Shown here one piece after another: positions 50,452-58,192 of a DNA stretch of 64,000 nucleotides (positions within the stretch are counted from its first letter, which is position 1; the number at the start of each line of letters is the position of its first letter). Origin of the DNA: JAUQQI01 sp042408785 (GTDB lineage Bacteria; Chloroflexota; Dehalococcoidia; JAUQQI01). The position numbers and the translations under genes are program-made. The notes under the pieces are model-generated. The model saw only the letters and a list, made by a program, of their open reading frames with translations. It did not search any database and was not told the origin of the DNA. The stretch is from the NCBI GenBank assembly GCA_042408785.1, contig JBHOQU010000127.1, positions 4,496 through 68,495 on the forward strand. The letters are read 5' to 3'.

Positions 50452-51351
50452 TCAGTAGGCGAGGCCAAGGCGTTCGACCAGCCGGTCGAGTTCGGCCCAC
50501 GTTTCCGGGTCGGGAAGCTGGGCCGGTCGGCGGAGGCGGGCCGACCTTATCACCCCCCGCCGCCGGAGGATTTCTTTGCGGATGGCCAGGCCGATGCCAG
50601 GCTGGGCCTCGAATTTGATCAGGGGGAGGTATTTATAAAACACGGCTTCGGCACCGTCCCGGTCTCCCTCCCGGAAGCGGCCGTAAATCTCAACGAGGAC
50701 CTCCGGAAACCCGAATCCGGTCATGATTCCCCGGGCACCCCGGCAGAGCTCCTCGTAAAAATAGAGCCCCCCAAGGCCGCCGAAAAGGCCGAGCCGGTCG
50801 GCCGAAAGTTTCCGAATGGCGGTGAACTTGGGCGGAGTGGGCTGGGCCTCCACCTTGGCGTAGGCCACGCCCCGGATCTCGGCCAGCCGGGCGATGAGGG
50901 CCGCGGGCATGTTCACCCCGGTGGTCACGGGCTCATCCTGGACCACGATGGGGATGTTTACCGCCTCGGCCACCGCCCGGTAATACTCGTAAATGCCCTC
51001 GGCATCGGGCCGGATAACGTAGGGGGGCATAACCAGCAGGGCATCGGCCCCGGCGGCCTCGGCCGCCCGGCTTAAGTCCACCGCCACCTCAAACCCCGAA
51101 TGGCCCGTCCCCACCACCACCGGCACCCGGCCCCGAGCCTGGTCAACGACCACCTCGACCACCCGCTGCCGCTCCCCATCCGAAAGCTTGTGCACCTCCC
51201 CGGCGATCCCCAGCACCGTCAGGCCGTGGCAGCCCCTTTCGATGAAGAACTCTACCAGGCTACGCAGGCTTTCCTCGTCAATCCGGCCTTCATCGTCGAA
51301 GGGTGTAACCAGGATGGGAAGCACCCCGGCCAGGCCGCTGCTGCCGCTCAT
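50452..51351 (-). CDS. Dihydrodipicolinate synthase/N-acetylneuraminate lyase superfamily protein, atypical active site
   Basis: A 299-residue class I aldolase-fold lyase from ATG 51351, preceded by GGAGGTGAG. The Schiff-base Lys166 is in VAYAKVEAQP. However, the canonical GTTGE loop reads LGIAGEVHKL (Ile49-Ala50), and the conserved Tyr of YNVPxRTG is replaced (VVQDEPVTTG, Gln138). It is therefore not DapA itself; it is likely a lyase or dehydratase for another keto acid. The neighbouring amino-acid oxidase suggests amine-compound catabolism. The substrate is not predicted. Confidence 0.85.
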   Translation of the reverse strand: MSGSSGLAGVLPILVTPFDDEGRIDEESLRSLVEFFIERGCHGLTVLGIAGEVHKLSDGERQRVVEVVVDQARGRVPVVVGTGHSGFEVAVDLSRAAEAAGADALLVMPPYVIRPDAEGIYEYYRAVAEAVNIPIVVQDEPVTTGVNMPAALIARLAEIRGVAYAKVEAQPTPPKFTAIRKLSADRLGLFGGLGGLYFYEELCRGARGIMTGFGFPEVLVEIYGRFREGDRDGAEAVFYKYLPLIKFEAQPGIGLAIRKEILRRRGVIRSARLRRPAQLPDPETWAELDRLVERLGLAY

Positions 51352-51355
51352 CGTC

Positions 51356-51562
51356 TCACCTCCGGGCAGAAGTCTGGGCCCTGGCCCCACCCATAATGTG
51401 GAGCCAGGCGTAAAGCAGTCCCTCCCTGGCGAGCAATTCCTCCAGGGCAAGCAGGGTTGACCGGCGCCGCCGGCGGGAAAGAACGAGCCGCTTGAGTTCG
51501 CCCAGGGCCAGGGTACCGTCCGACCTGCGGGCCGCCCTAATGAGCCGTTCGGCCTCGGTCAT
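51356..51562 (-). CDS. Small basic helical protein, unknown function
   Basis: A 68-residue reading frame starting at ATG 51562 (MTEAERLIRAARRSDGTLAL), with AGGGAGA 4 nt upstream, and ending 4 bp before the lyase start. It is predicted to be helical, with a strongly basic patch (SRRRRRSTLLALEELLAREG) and no Cys or transmembrane segment. No family recognised. The good ribosome-binding site and tight spacing favour a real gene co-transcribed with the lyase, but the length leaves doubt. Confidence 0.5.
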   Translation of the reverse strand: MTEAERLIRAARRSDGTLALGELKRLVLSRRRRRSTLLALEELLAREGLLYAWLHIMGGARAQTSARR

Positions 51563-51618
51563 CGTCTCTCCCTGCGGGGCCGGGTTCACCCGGTCGATAT
51601 GAAATAGGGGATGCAGCA

Positions 51619-51705
51619 ATGCCGCCGGACTTCGGCACATTACTGGCAATCGGCCTGCTCATTGCCCTCTTTTGCCTTTCGGCGGGTAGGCCCAGGTCCC
51701 GCTAA
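51619..51705 (+). CDS. Candidate 28-residue single-span membrane peptide
   Basis: ATG at 51619 opens a 28-codon frame: a short N-terminus (MPPDF), a hydrophobic helix GTLLAIGLLIALFCLSA, a basic tail (GRPRSR), then TAA. AGGGGA lies about 9 nt upstream. The pattern fits a one-helix bacterial microprotein with a positive-inside tail. It overlaps the stop of the convergent PIG-L gene by 4 bp. Chance occurrence cannot be excluded. Confidence 0.3.
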   Translation: MPPDFGTLLAIGLLIALFCLSAGRPRSR

Positions 51706-52391
51706 ACCAGGCGGATGCGGCGGAAGGCCTCGGCGTAGGGCATTCCCGCAACCTTACCCACCTCCTCCGCCCAGCGGGTGACGAACTCGTGGACGGGCCG
51801 CTCCCCGATCTGGCTGCGGTGGGCCCGCAGGGCCCGAATCTTCAGCTCCAAGGTCTCCGAGATGTCCACGAAGAAGTTGGGCTCCCGGGGCCCCGAAAGG
51901 TAAACCTCTTCCACGGTGTGAACGTCGAGGCCCTGCTTTAAGAGCTCGGGGAAGGTGGGACGGTTGCGGGCGGCCGGAAAGACCGCCGCCAGGACGGCCT
52001 CCCCGGCGGCGACGTGGTCGGGGTGGTTAACATACCGGTCGGCCAGGTAGCGGGCGGTCGGGTCGGGACAGACCACCCACTGGGGCCGGTAAAGGCGGAT
52101 AATTTTGACCAGCTCCCGCCGAAGCTCGATGGTGGGCTGAAGGACCCCATCCTCGTAGCCCAGGAAAAGAACCTCTTTCACGCCGAGAATGCGGGCGGCC
52201 TCCCGCTGCTCCTCAACCCGGAGCCGGGCGAGCCGCTCGCCCGCCAGCTCAATGTCCTCCGTTCCCTTACTGCCGTCGGTGATGATAACGTACATTACCT
52301 CACGCCCCTCCCGGGCCCAGCGGGCAAAGGTCCCGCCGGCCCCAAACTCGGGGTCGTCGGGGTGGGCGAAAATTCCCATAACGTCGACCAT
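51702..52391 (-). CDS. PIG-L/LmbE family N-acetylglucosaminyl-type deacetylase
   Basis: Zinc-dependent deacetylase with the motifs FAHPDDPEFGAGG (His, Asp-Asp ligands) near residues 8-20 and VNHPDHVAAGEA near 125. About 229 residues from ATG 52391, which has GAGGGT 5 nt upstream and gives the usual N-terminus (VDVMGIFAHPDDPE). A longer in-frame start at 52424 coincides with a perfect TATAAT, so it is more probably promoter. Family members act on GlcNAc-lipids, mycothiol-pathway sugars or N-acetyl-sugar antibiotics; the substrate here is unknown. Confidence 0.88.
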   Translation of the reverse strand: MVDVMGIFAHPDDPEFGAGGTFARWAREGREVMYVIITDGSKGTEDIELAGERLARLRVEEQREAARILGVKEVLFLGYEDGVLQPTIELRRELVKIIRLYRPQWVVCPDPTARYLADRYVNHPDHVAAGEAVLAAVFPAARNRPTFPELLKQGLDVHTVEEVYLSGPREPNFFVDISETLELKIRALRAHRSQIGERPVHEFVTRWAEEVGKVAGMPYAEAFRRIRLV

Positions 52392-52422
52392 GCGGACCCT
52401 CGTGTTCAGATTTTCGCTTCCC

Positions 52423-52428
52423 ATTATA
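52423..52428 (-). promoter_or_regulatory. Candidate -10 box for the PIG-L deacetylase gene
   Basis: TATAAT read on the minus strand, 31 nt before the preferred ATG at 52391 and overlapping the longer alternative start. The -35 region reads GACCCC, a poor match. The box supports the shorter start. Confidence 0.3.
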
Positions 52429-52451
52429 GCCCATGGGGGCGACCGGGGGTC

Positions 52452-53090
52452 CTATTTCCGCCAGGCAACCAGCACCCCATCCCGGACCGGGATAATACCG
52501 GCGATGAAGTCGGGATCGGCGAAGACCAGGCGGGTAAGTTCCCGGACACCCCGAGTTGCGGGGTCGTCGGCCTGCTCGTCCCAAACCCGGCCCGACCAGA
52601 GGATGTTGTCCACCAGCATCAGGCCGCCCCGCCGGAGGTGCCTTTTGATAACAGGCAACGACCGCGGGTAGTCCGGCTTCTCGATGTCGTTAAAGACCAG
52701 GTCGAACTCGCCGGGGGTGCGGTCAAGCTCGGCAACGGCCTCGGCAACCCGGAACCGGACCAGGTCCGCCAGGCCCAGCTGGCCCAGGTAGTCCTGGGCC
52801 TGGCGGGAAAGCTCCGCATCCCAGACCACGTGGTAAACCTCCCCGCCCCCGTTGTCCCGGACGGCCAGGGCCAGCCAGGCGGTGGAGTAACCGAAGCCGG
52901 AGCCGAGCTCGAACACCCGCCGAGCACCGACCATGCGGCCCAGCAGGTAAAAGAGCTGGCCGACCACCGGCCCGATGATGGGGAATCCCGTCCGGCGGGC
53001 CTGTTCCTCCATCTCCTGCAGGACCGGGTGGCGGGGCGGCACAAGGCCCTCCAGGTAGGGCATAAGCCGAGGATGGTATAACTCCGCCAT
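52452..53090 (-). CDS. Class I SAM-dependent O-methyltransferase (family 3-like)
   Basis: A 212-residue methyltransferase of the catechol/caffeoyl-CoA O-methyltransferase group. Motif I FELGSGFGYSTAWLALAV near 60-77; VYHVVWDAELSRQAQDYL; FDLVFNDIEKPDYPRSLPVI with the metal-binding Asp; LMLVDNILWSGRVWDE near 155-170; and ARGVREL-like VRELTRLVFADPDFIAGIIPVRDG at the end. Likely methylates a hydroxyl with divalent metal; the acceptor is unknown. ATG 53090; its promoter must lie in the divergent gap shared with hemB. Confidence 0.87.
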   Translation of the reverse strand: MAELYHPRLMPYLEGLVPPRHPVLQEMEEQARRTGFPIIGPVVGQLFYLLGRMVGARRVFELGSGFGYSTAWLALAVRDNGGGEVYHVVWDAELSRQAQDYLGQLGLADLVRFRVAEAVAELDRTPGEFDLVFNDIEKPDYPRSLPVIKRHLRRGGLMLVDNILWSGRVWDEQADDPATRGVRELTRLVFADPDFIAGIIPVRDGVLVAWRK

Positions 53091-53140
53091 TGTCGCCTCC
53101 GCATTAGGTTAGCCGTGAGAGTTATATGATATATACTCAG

Positions 53141-53173
53141 AGGGGCGGTGTCCCCCATTGGGACGGAGCCCCT
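53141..53173. repeat. Imperfect intergenic hairpin upstream of hemB
   Basis: AGGGGC pairs with GCCCCT and, inside an asymmetric-looking GGT/GGA internal loop, GTCCC pairs with GGGAC around the loop CCATT. It lies in the 181 bp divergent region between the O-methyltransferase and hemB. It looks like a REP-type dispersed palindrome or an RNA hairpin; no T-run follows on the plus strand. Confidence 0.45.
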
Positions 53174-53219
53174 TGTAATAGGCGGAACCTATCGGTCACA
53201 TAAAAAATTACGGGGCAAA

Positions 53220-53236
53220 GACGGGGGCTCCCCGTC
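53220..53236. repeat. Perfect 7-bp hairpin in the hemB leader
   Basis: GACGGGG and CCCCGTC enclose a 3-nt loop, about 36 nt before the hemB ATG and close to its GGGAGG ribosome-binding site. It could affect hemB expression as a leader hairpin; evidence is only the symmetry. Confidence 0.35.
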
Positions 53237-53271
53237 GGGCCCAGTGATATCATACTCGGGAGGTCGGGCCG

Positions 53272-54288
53272 ATGCTTGAGGCGATGAGTCTCCGCGGCTC
53301 TGTTACCGGCGGCTTTCCGGCAGTCCGTCTCCGACGCCTGCGGCGAACCCCGGCGCTTCGGGAACTGGTTCAAGAGACCCGCCTTTCGGTTAAGGACTTT
53401 ATCTACCCCCTCTTTATCACCGAAGGCCGCGGCATCCGCCAGGAGATCGAAAGCATGCCCGGTCAGTACCGCTGGTCCCTGGACCTTCTGCCCGCCGAGG
53501 TGGAGGCCATCGCCCGGCTCGGCATCCGGGCGGTTTTGCTTTTCGGCATCCCGGCCCACAAGGACGAGGTGGGGTCGGGGGCCTGGGCCGAGGACGGCAT
53601 TATCCAGCGGGCCGTGAAGGTAATCAAGGGCGTGGTGCCCGAGCTTACGGTTATCTGCGACGTCTGCCTTTGCGAGTACACCAGTCACGGCCACTGCGGG
53701 GTCGTCCGGGACGGCTACGTTCAGAACGACGAAACTTTAGAGCTGCTGGCCCGGACGGCCGTGTCCCAGGCCGCGGCCGGCGCGGACATTGTGGCGCCCT
53801 CGGATATGATGGATGGCCGGGTTGGGGCCATCCGCCGGGCCCTGGACGAGGCGGGCTTCGGGCAGGTGGCCATCATGGCCTACAGCGCCAAGTACGCCTC
53901 GGCCTTCTACGGCCCCTTCCGGGAGGCGGCCGGCTCGGCCCCCCAGTTTGGGGACCGCCGGGCCTACCAGATGGACCCGCCCAACGTCCGGGAGGCCCTG
54001 CGGGAGGTCGAGCTGGACGTCGCCGAGGGGGCCGACATTATAATGGTCAAGCCAGCCCTGGCCTACCTGGACGTTATCCGGGCGGCCCGCCAGCGCTTCG
54101 ACCATCCCCTGGCCGCCTACAACGTGAGCGGCGAATACGCCATGGTGAAGGCTGCCGCCCGGAACGGCTGGCTGGACGAGCGGCGGGTCACCCTGGAGAT
54201 TCTCTACGCGATCAAGCGGGCCGGGGCCGACCTGATCATCACCTACCACGCCAAGGACGTGGCCCGGTGGTTGAAGGAAGAAGGCTAA
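53272..54288 (+). CDS. hemB: Delta-aminolevulinic acid dehydratase (porphobilinogen synthase)
   Basis: A 338-residue enzyme condensing two ALA molecules to porphobilinogen in tetrapyrrole synthesis. The zinc site VCLCEYTSHGHCG has Cys132, Cys134 and Cys142, marking the Zn-dependent type. The two Schiff-base lysines are Lys207 (AYSAKYASAFYGPF) and Lys260 (IMVKPALAYLD). The C-terminal EYAMVKAAARNGWLDE is standard. ATG 53272 with GGGAGG upstream; ATG at codon 5 is an alternative. No other hem genes are adjacent. Confidence 0.97.
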   Translation: MLEAMSLRGSVTGGFPAVRLRRLRRTPALRELVQETRLSVKDFIYPLFITEGRGIRQEIESMPGQYRWSLDLLPAEVEAIARLGIRAVLLFGIPAHKDEVGSGAWAEDGIIQRAVKVIKGVVPELTVICDVCLCEYTSHGHCGVVRDGYVQNDETLELLARTAVSQAAAGADIVAPSDMMDGRVGAIRRALDEAGFGQVAIMAYSAKYASAFYGPFREAAGSAPQFGDRRAYQMDPPNVREALREVELDVAEGADIIMVKPALAYLDVIRAARQRFDHPLAAYNVSGEYAMVKAAARNGWLDERRVTLEILYAIKRAGADLIITYHAKDVARWLKEEG

Positions 54289-54354
54289 AGGCAACGGGGG
54301 CAGGCCAGGTTTGGTCCTTCCCCGACCAACGCAGACCAGAAGAAGGAGGACCCA

Positions 54355-55500
54355 ATGCCGACCAAAAATACCGGCCTTAAAGGTGTGGTGCTGGGCGAGA
54401 CCCAGTCAAGTTACATTGACGGGGACAAAGGCGTACTCCTTTACCGGGGCTACCGGATTGAGGACCTCGCGACCAAGTCCACCTTCGAAGAGGTGGCCTT
54501 TCTTCTGCTGTACGGCCACCTCCCCACCCGGGCCGAGCTGGAGGAGTTCGATGCAACCCTACGGGCCAGCCGGCCAATTCCGGAGGAGGTAGTCCAGGTT
54601 ATCCGCCTTGTCAAGCACGCCCACCCGATGGACGTCCTCCGGACGGGAGTCTCGGCCCTGGCCGCCTTCGACCCGGAGGTAAACGACACTTCCGAGGCGG
54701 CTACCCTGCGCAAGGGCATCCGACTTACGGCCCAGGTTCCCACCATCGTGGCCTACCACCACCGGATCCGGCAGGGGCTGGACCCCGTGCCCCCCAACCC
54801 CAACCTGGGCCACGCCGCCAACTTCCTCTGGATGATGTTCGGCCAGGAGCCCCACCCGGAAGATGCCCGGACCCTGGACGTGGACTTCATCCTGCATGCC
54901 GAGCACGGGGCCAATGCCTCGGCCTTCACCGCCCGGGTAGTCGTCAGCACCATGTCCGATCTGCACTCGGCTATTGTGGCGGCCATCGGCGCCCTTAAAG
55001 GCCCGTGGCACGGCGGTGCGGCCGAGGCGGTGATGCGCATGGCCGAAGAGATCGGGTCGCCCGACCGGGCCGAAGCCTACGTGCGGGAGCGGCTGGCCCG
55101 GGGCGACCGGGTGATGGGCTTCGGCCACCGGGTCTACAAGGTGGAGGACCCCCGGGCGAGGCTGCTGCGGCCCCTGGCCAAGGAAGTGGCCGAGCGGCGG
55201 AACCAGCCCCACTGGTTCCAGATCCTGCAGAAGGTCGAAGAGGTAATGCGGCCCTACCGGGAGCGGGGCATCTACGTGAACGTGGACTTCTACGCCGGGG
55301 TCGTCTACTACCTGCTGGGCATCCCCGAAGACCTCTTCGTGCCCATCTTCGCCATCGGCCGGGTGCCGGGCTGGGTCTTGCAGTGCATCGAGCAGTACCG
55401 GGACGCCGTCCTCATCCGCCCGCTCCTGGAGTACGTGGGTCCGATGGACCTGGAATATATTCCCATCGACCAGCGGGGTCCGGCCCCGGCCCGCACCTGA
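54355..55500 (+). CDS. gltA: Citrate synthase
   Basis: A 381-residue short (Gram-positive/thermophile-type) citrate synthase condensing oxaloacetate and acetyl-CoA. Catalytic residues: His219 (GPWHGGAAE), His258 (GFGHRVYKVEDPR) and Asp311 (VNVDFYAG). FILHAEHGANASAF near 178-191 holds the oxaloacetate-binding His. It could also be a 2-methylcitrate synthase; no prp genes are nearby. AGGAGG precedes the ATG. It follows hemB by 66 bp. Confidence 0.95.
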   Translation: MPTKNTGLKGVVLGETQSSYIDGDKGVLLYRGYRIEDLATKSTFEEVAFLLLYGHLPTRAELEEFDATLRASRPIPEEVVQVIRLVKHAHPMDVLRTGVSALAAFDPEVNDTSEAATLRKGIRLTAQVPTIVAYHHRIRQGLDPVPPNPNLGHAANFLWMMFGQEPHPEDARTLDVDFILHAEHGANASAFTARVVVSTMSDLHSAIVAAIGALKGPWHGGAAEAVMRMAEEIGSPDRAEAYVRERLARGDRVMGFGHRVYKVEDPRARLLRPLAKEVAERRNQPHWFQILQKVEEVMRPYRERGIYVNVDFYAGVVYYLLGIPEDLFVPIFAIGRVPGWVLQCIEQYRDAVLIRPLLEYVGPMDLEYIPIDQRGPAPART

Positions 55501-55521
55501 CGCCAGTCTTGAGGGCCGACG

Positions 55522-55863
55522 GTGACCGTGGACTACCGACGCACCGGGATCTGGCTGGCGGCCATCCTGACCACCGGCCTGACAGGCTGGGTTCTGGTCC
55601 AGTTCGTCACCTGGGCCGTTATCCTGGTCCATTCGGCCGTCCACTTTCTGCCCTGGAAGGTGGGGGTGGCCGTCCGTTACCTGGCCCTCTACGGGGTGGG
55701 GCTTATCGCCCCGGCCGCCGTGATGCGGGCCAGCTGGGAATGGCTCTACCGCAACGGCGACCGGCAGGGCTTCGTGGTGGGCTTTTTGATTCACCTGCTT
55801 TTGCTGGCCATCTTTATCCCGGTGATGCTGGCCTATAACATTGCCGACCTGCTCGGCAGGTAA
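55522..55863 (+). CDS. Small membrane protein, unknown function
   Basis: A 113-residue protein with three likely transmembrane helices: about 11-35, 50-70 and 83-107. Start GTG 55522. A WEWLYRNGDRQG loop links helices two and three. No family recognised. It sits between citrate synthase and RNase PH on the same strand with short gaps of 21 and 11 bp. Confidence 0.65.
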   Translation: MTVDYRRTGIWLAAILTTGLTGWVLVQFVTWAVILVHSAVHFLPWKVGVAVRYLALYGVGLIAPAAVMRASWEWLYRNGDRQGFVVGFLIHLLLLAIFIPVMLAYNIADLLGR

Positions 55864-55874
55864 AGGGGCCGCCC

Positions 55875-56612
55875 TTGGTTGAGGTTTCCGGCCGGCCGGG
55901 CGGCCGGGCACCTGACGAGCTCCGGCCGGTCCGAATCGTCCTGGACCCCCTGGAGTTTCCCGAGGGCTCGGCCTTAATCGAGCAGGGCCGAACCCGGGTG
56001 CTCTGCACCGTGACGGTGGAGGAGCGGGTACCGCCTTTTCTGGCCGGCTCCGGCCGGGGGTGGGTGACCGCCGAGTACGGGATGTTGCCCCGGGCTACCC
56101 CAACCCGCTCGCCCCGGGAGGCCGTCCAGGGCCGTCCCTCCGGCCGGACGCAGGAGATTCAGCGCCTCATCGGCCGGGCCCTGCGGGCCGTGGTTGACCT
56201 GGATAAGCTGGGCGAACGCACCTTAATTGTCGACTGCGATGTGCTTCAGGCCGACGGCGGGACCCGGACAGCGGCCATCACCGGCGCCTGGGTTGCCCTG
56301 GTCCGGGCGGTGGGTCGACTGAGGGCCGAGGGGCTCCTGGAGGCCGACCCCATCAAGCAGGCGGTCGCCGCGGTGAGCGTGGGCATCGTCGGCGGGGTTC
56401 CCGTACTGGACTTAGAGTACGCCGAGGACTCCCAAGCCCAGGTCGACCTGAACGTGGTGATGGCCGCCGACGGCCGGCTGGTGGAGATTCAGGGCACCGC
56501 CGAAGCCGAACCCTTCAGCCGGGACCAGCTGAATCAGCTCCTTGACCTGGCCGAGGTGGGCATCCGCCAGCTCCTTAAGGCCCAGCAGGCGGCCCTGGCC
56601 GGAGAACTTTAG
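55875..56612 (+). CDS. rph: Ribonuclease PH
   Basis: A 245-residue phosphorolytic 3'-5' exoribonuclease that trims tRNA 3' ends. RAPDELRPVRI, EGSALIEQGRTRVLCTVTVEERVPPF, GWVTAEYGMLPRATPTR and the RPSGRTQEIQRLIGRALR signature near 90-108 are complete; CDVLQADGGTRTAAITGA and YAEDSQAQVDLNVV complete the active site. TTG start at 55875 with AGGGG upstream. Its stop overlaps the convergent Pro/Thr-rich gene by 4 bp. rdgB, a frequent neighbour, is not here. Confidence 0.96.
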   Translation: MVEVSGRPGGRAPDELRPVRIVLDPLEFPEGSALIEQGRTRVLCTVTVEERVPPFLAGSGRGWVTAEYGMLPRATPTRSPREAVQGRPSGRTQEIQRLIGRALRAVVDLDKLGERTLIVDCDVLQADGGTRTAAITGAWVALVRAVGRLRAEGLLEADPIKQAVAAVSVGIVGGVPVLDLEYAEDSQAQVDLNVVMAADGRLVEIQGTAEAEPFSRDQLNQLLDLAEVGIRQLLKAQQAALAGEL

Positions 56613-57121
56613 CGGCCGGCCGTCGGGGTCGGATAGGGGGTGGCCGGAAGGGTGGGAGCCGGGGTAACGGTCCGACCGGGGGTAAGGGTTGGGGCCGGTT
56701 GGGGGGTCCGGGTCGGGCTTGGGGACGGCCTCGGGGTCGGGCTCCGGGAAGGCTGAGGCGTGGGCGTCCGGCTCGGAACCCGGGTGGGGGCCGGATTCAG
56801 GGTTGGGACGGGGGTAACGGCCGAAACGGCCGTGGGCAACGGGACCGGGGTGGGCGATGCCGCCTCCTCCGGCGGTTCGGTCGTGGGGCTTGGGGTCGGA
56901 ACCTCCCGACCCTCAGCGGTGGGTCCGTTGGGGACCGCCGGCAAGGGTATAAGGACCAGGCTGGCCACCCCCAGGCAGTAGCAGAGGGCGCCTATCAGGT
57001 AGATAAAGGCCAGGGTAGCATAGAGCCGCCGGCCCCAGACTGTCTGCCGCCTCCACCAGGCATTCAGGTTCCGCCAGTGGGCGATGAGGGTGATTAAGAG
57101 TTCGCGCCCCGCTCGGCCCAA
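56609..57121 (-). CDS. Membrane-anchored Pro/Thr-rich low-complexity protein
   Basis: A 170-residue protein: a basic N-terminus (WRNLNAWWRRQTVWGRRL), one transmembrane helix near 34-58 (LAFIYLIGALCYCLGVASLVLI), then about 105 residues that are almost only Pro, Thr, Ser, Ala and Val in PTP/PSP repeats. The tail would form an extended, possibly glycosylated stalk outside the membrane. No catalytic domain. TTG start at 57121, 9 bp after tatC, with no obvious ribosome-binding site, so translation may depend on coupling to tatC. Function unknown. Confidence 0.7.
   Translation of the reverse strand: MGRAGRELLITLIAHWRNLNAWWRRQTVWGRRLYATLAFIYLIGALCYCLGVASLVLIPLPAVPNGPTAEGREVPTPSPTTEPPEEAASPTPVPLPTAVSAVTPVPTLNPAPTRVPSRTPTPQPSRSPTPRPSPSPTRTPQPAPTLTPGRTVTPAPTLPATPYPTPTAGR
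56678..56706 (+). other. Candidate G-quadruplex-forming sequence
   Basis: Four G-runs (5, 3, 4 and 6 Gs) are separated by loops of 3, 2 and 6 nt on the plus strand, which meets the G3+N1-7 pattern; further G-runs continue downstream. The cause is the Pro-rich coding sequence on the opposite strand. In RNA it would lie 66 nt past the rph stop in any read-through transcript. Confidence 0.45.
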
Positions 57122-57130
57122 GGGCGGCGG

Positions 57131-57847
57131 CTAGCGGTAGGCCAGCTTGGCCAGGAAGATGCCTACCTCATACAGCACGATCAGCGGGACCGCAACCAGG
57201 GTCTGGTTAACCGGGTCGAAGGTCGGCGTAATGATCGCTCCCAGGGCGAAGGCCCCAACAATGGCGTATTTTCGCAAGCTGGCCAGCCGCTGGGGGCTTA
57301 CAACCCGGACCTTGGCCAGGAAGTAAATGATAAGGGGCGTCTCGAAGACCACCCCAACCCAGAAGAGAAAACGGGTTACGAAGTCTATGTAACTGGAGAG
57401 TCTGATCTGCGGCCGGGCGATATCTTCCCCGGGCCAGCCCAGAAGGAACGTCAGGGCCGGGGGCATCAGGACCGCGTAGGCGAAGACCACCCCTATGACG
57501 AAGCTTAGGGTCGCCCCGGGCAGCAGCCAGAAGAGGTACCGCTTTTCCGTGGGCGTAAGGCCCGGCATTACAAACATGGCGGCCTGGTAGACAATGGCCG
57601 GCATTGCCAGGATGACGCCGGCCAGCAGGGCCACCCGGAAATACGACCCCATCCCTTCAGTGGGGTCGATGAAGATGAGGTCGATGGAGTGGGCCGGGGC
57701 CTTTAAAATCTCAAAGATCGGCCGGGTGAAAAGAAGGGAAAATAAGGTGGCCACGGCCAGGGCCACAAAGCTGCGGATGAGCCGCATCCGCAGCTCGGCC
57801 AGGTGCTCGAAAATGGTCATCCGTTTTTCATCGGCGACCTGGGCCAC
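57131..57847 (-). CDS. tatC: Sec-independent protein translocase TatC
   Basis: A 238-residue six-helix protein, the signal-binding component of the twin-arginine export system. EHLAELRMRLIRSF at 14-27 is the conserved N-terminal segment with the signal-contacting Glu. YQAAMFVMPGLTPTEKRYL, FLLGWPGEDI and FGAxxTP-like FALGAIITPTFDP follow. GTG start, 2 bp after the acpP stop. It would export the Tat-signal protein encoded at 30984. tatA/B are not in the window. Confidence 0.95.
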   Translation of the reverse strand: MAQVADEKRMTIFEHLAELRMRLIRSFVALAVATLFSLLFTRPIFEILKAPAHSIDLIFIDPTEGMGSYFRVALLAGVILAMPAIVYQAAMFVMPGLTPTEKRYLFWLLPGATLSFVIGVVFAYAVLMPPALTFLLGWPGEDIARPQIRLSSYIDFVTRFLFWVGVVFETPLIIYFLAKVRVVSPQRLASLRKYAIVGAFALGAIITPTFDPVNQTLVAVPLIVLYEVGIFLAKLAYR

Positions 57848-57849
57848 CT

Positions 57850-58116
57850 TTACTCCTCATCGTCCTCGACGCCGTGTTCTTTTATAAATTCTACCGCATC
57901 CCGTACGGTGCGGATCCGCTCGGCCTCCTCATCGGAGATGGTGATCTGGCGCCCTTCCTTGCTGAACTCCTCCTCCAGCCGCATGATGAGCTCGACCAGG
58001 TCCAGGGAGTCGGCGTTCAGGTCCTCGATGAACGATGCCTCCGGCGTGACCTGGTCCTCATCCACCCCAAGCTCCTCAACGATGATGCGCTTTACACGTT
58101 CGTAGACTGTTGCCAT
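57850..58116 (-). CDS. acpP: Acyl carrier protein
   Basis: An 88-residue acidic four-helix carrier. The phosphopantetheine site is NADSLDLVELIMRLEEEF with Ser37. Start ATG 58116 (MATVYERVKRIIVEEL), with a GGGGGGTGA ribosome-binding stretch; upstream in-frame codons are not ACP-like. The C-terminus (HGVEDDEE) is a little longer than usual. It is co-oriented with fabD and fabG, as expected, but separated from them by nusB. Confidence 0.96.
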   Translation of the reverse strand: MATVYERVKRIIVEELGVDEDQVTPEASFIEDLNADSLDLVELIMRLEEEFSKEGRQITISDEEAERIRTVRDAVEFIKEHGVEDDEE

Positions 58117-58192
58117 AGATTCACCCCCCTTGGAAATTTTTTGGGTTGCTGCGTTCCGGGGTCGGCTGACCCCAGAACTCACCGTTGCCAGG

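Noticed and set aside
50452..51351. dapA (lysine/diaminopimelate synthesis)
   Set aside because: The Thr-Thr pair and catalytic Tyr of DapA are absent, and no lysine-pathway genes are nearby.
56641..56860. Tandem DNA repeat or CRISPR-like array in the G-rich stretch
   Set aside because: The repetition comes from degenerate Pro/Thr codons; units vary in length and sequence, with no constant repeat and unique spacer structure.
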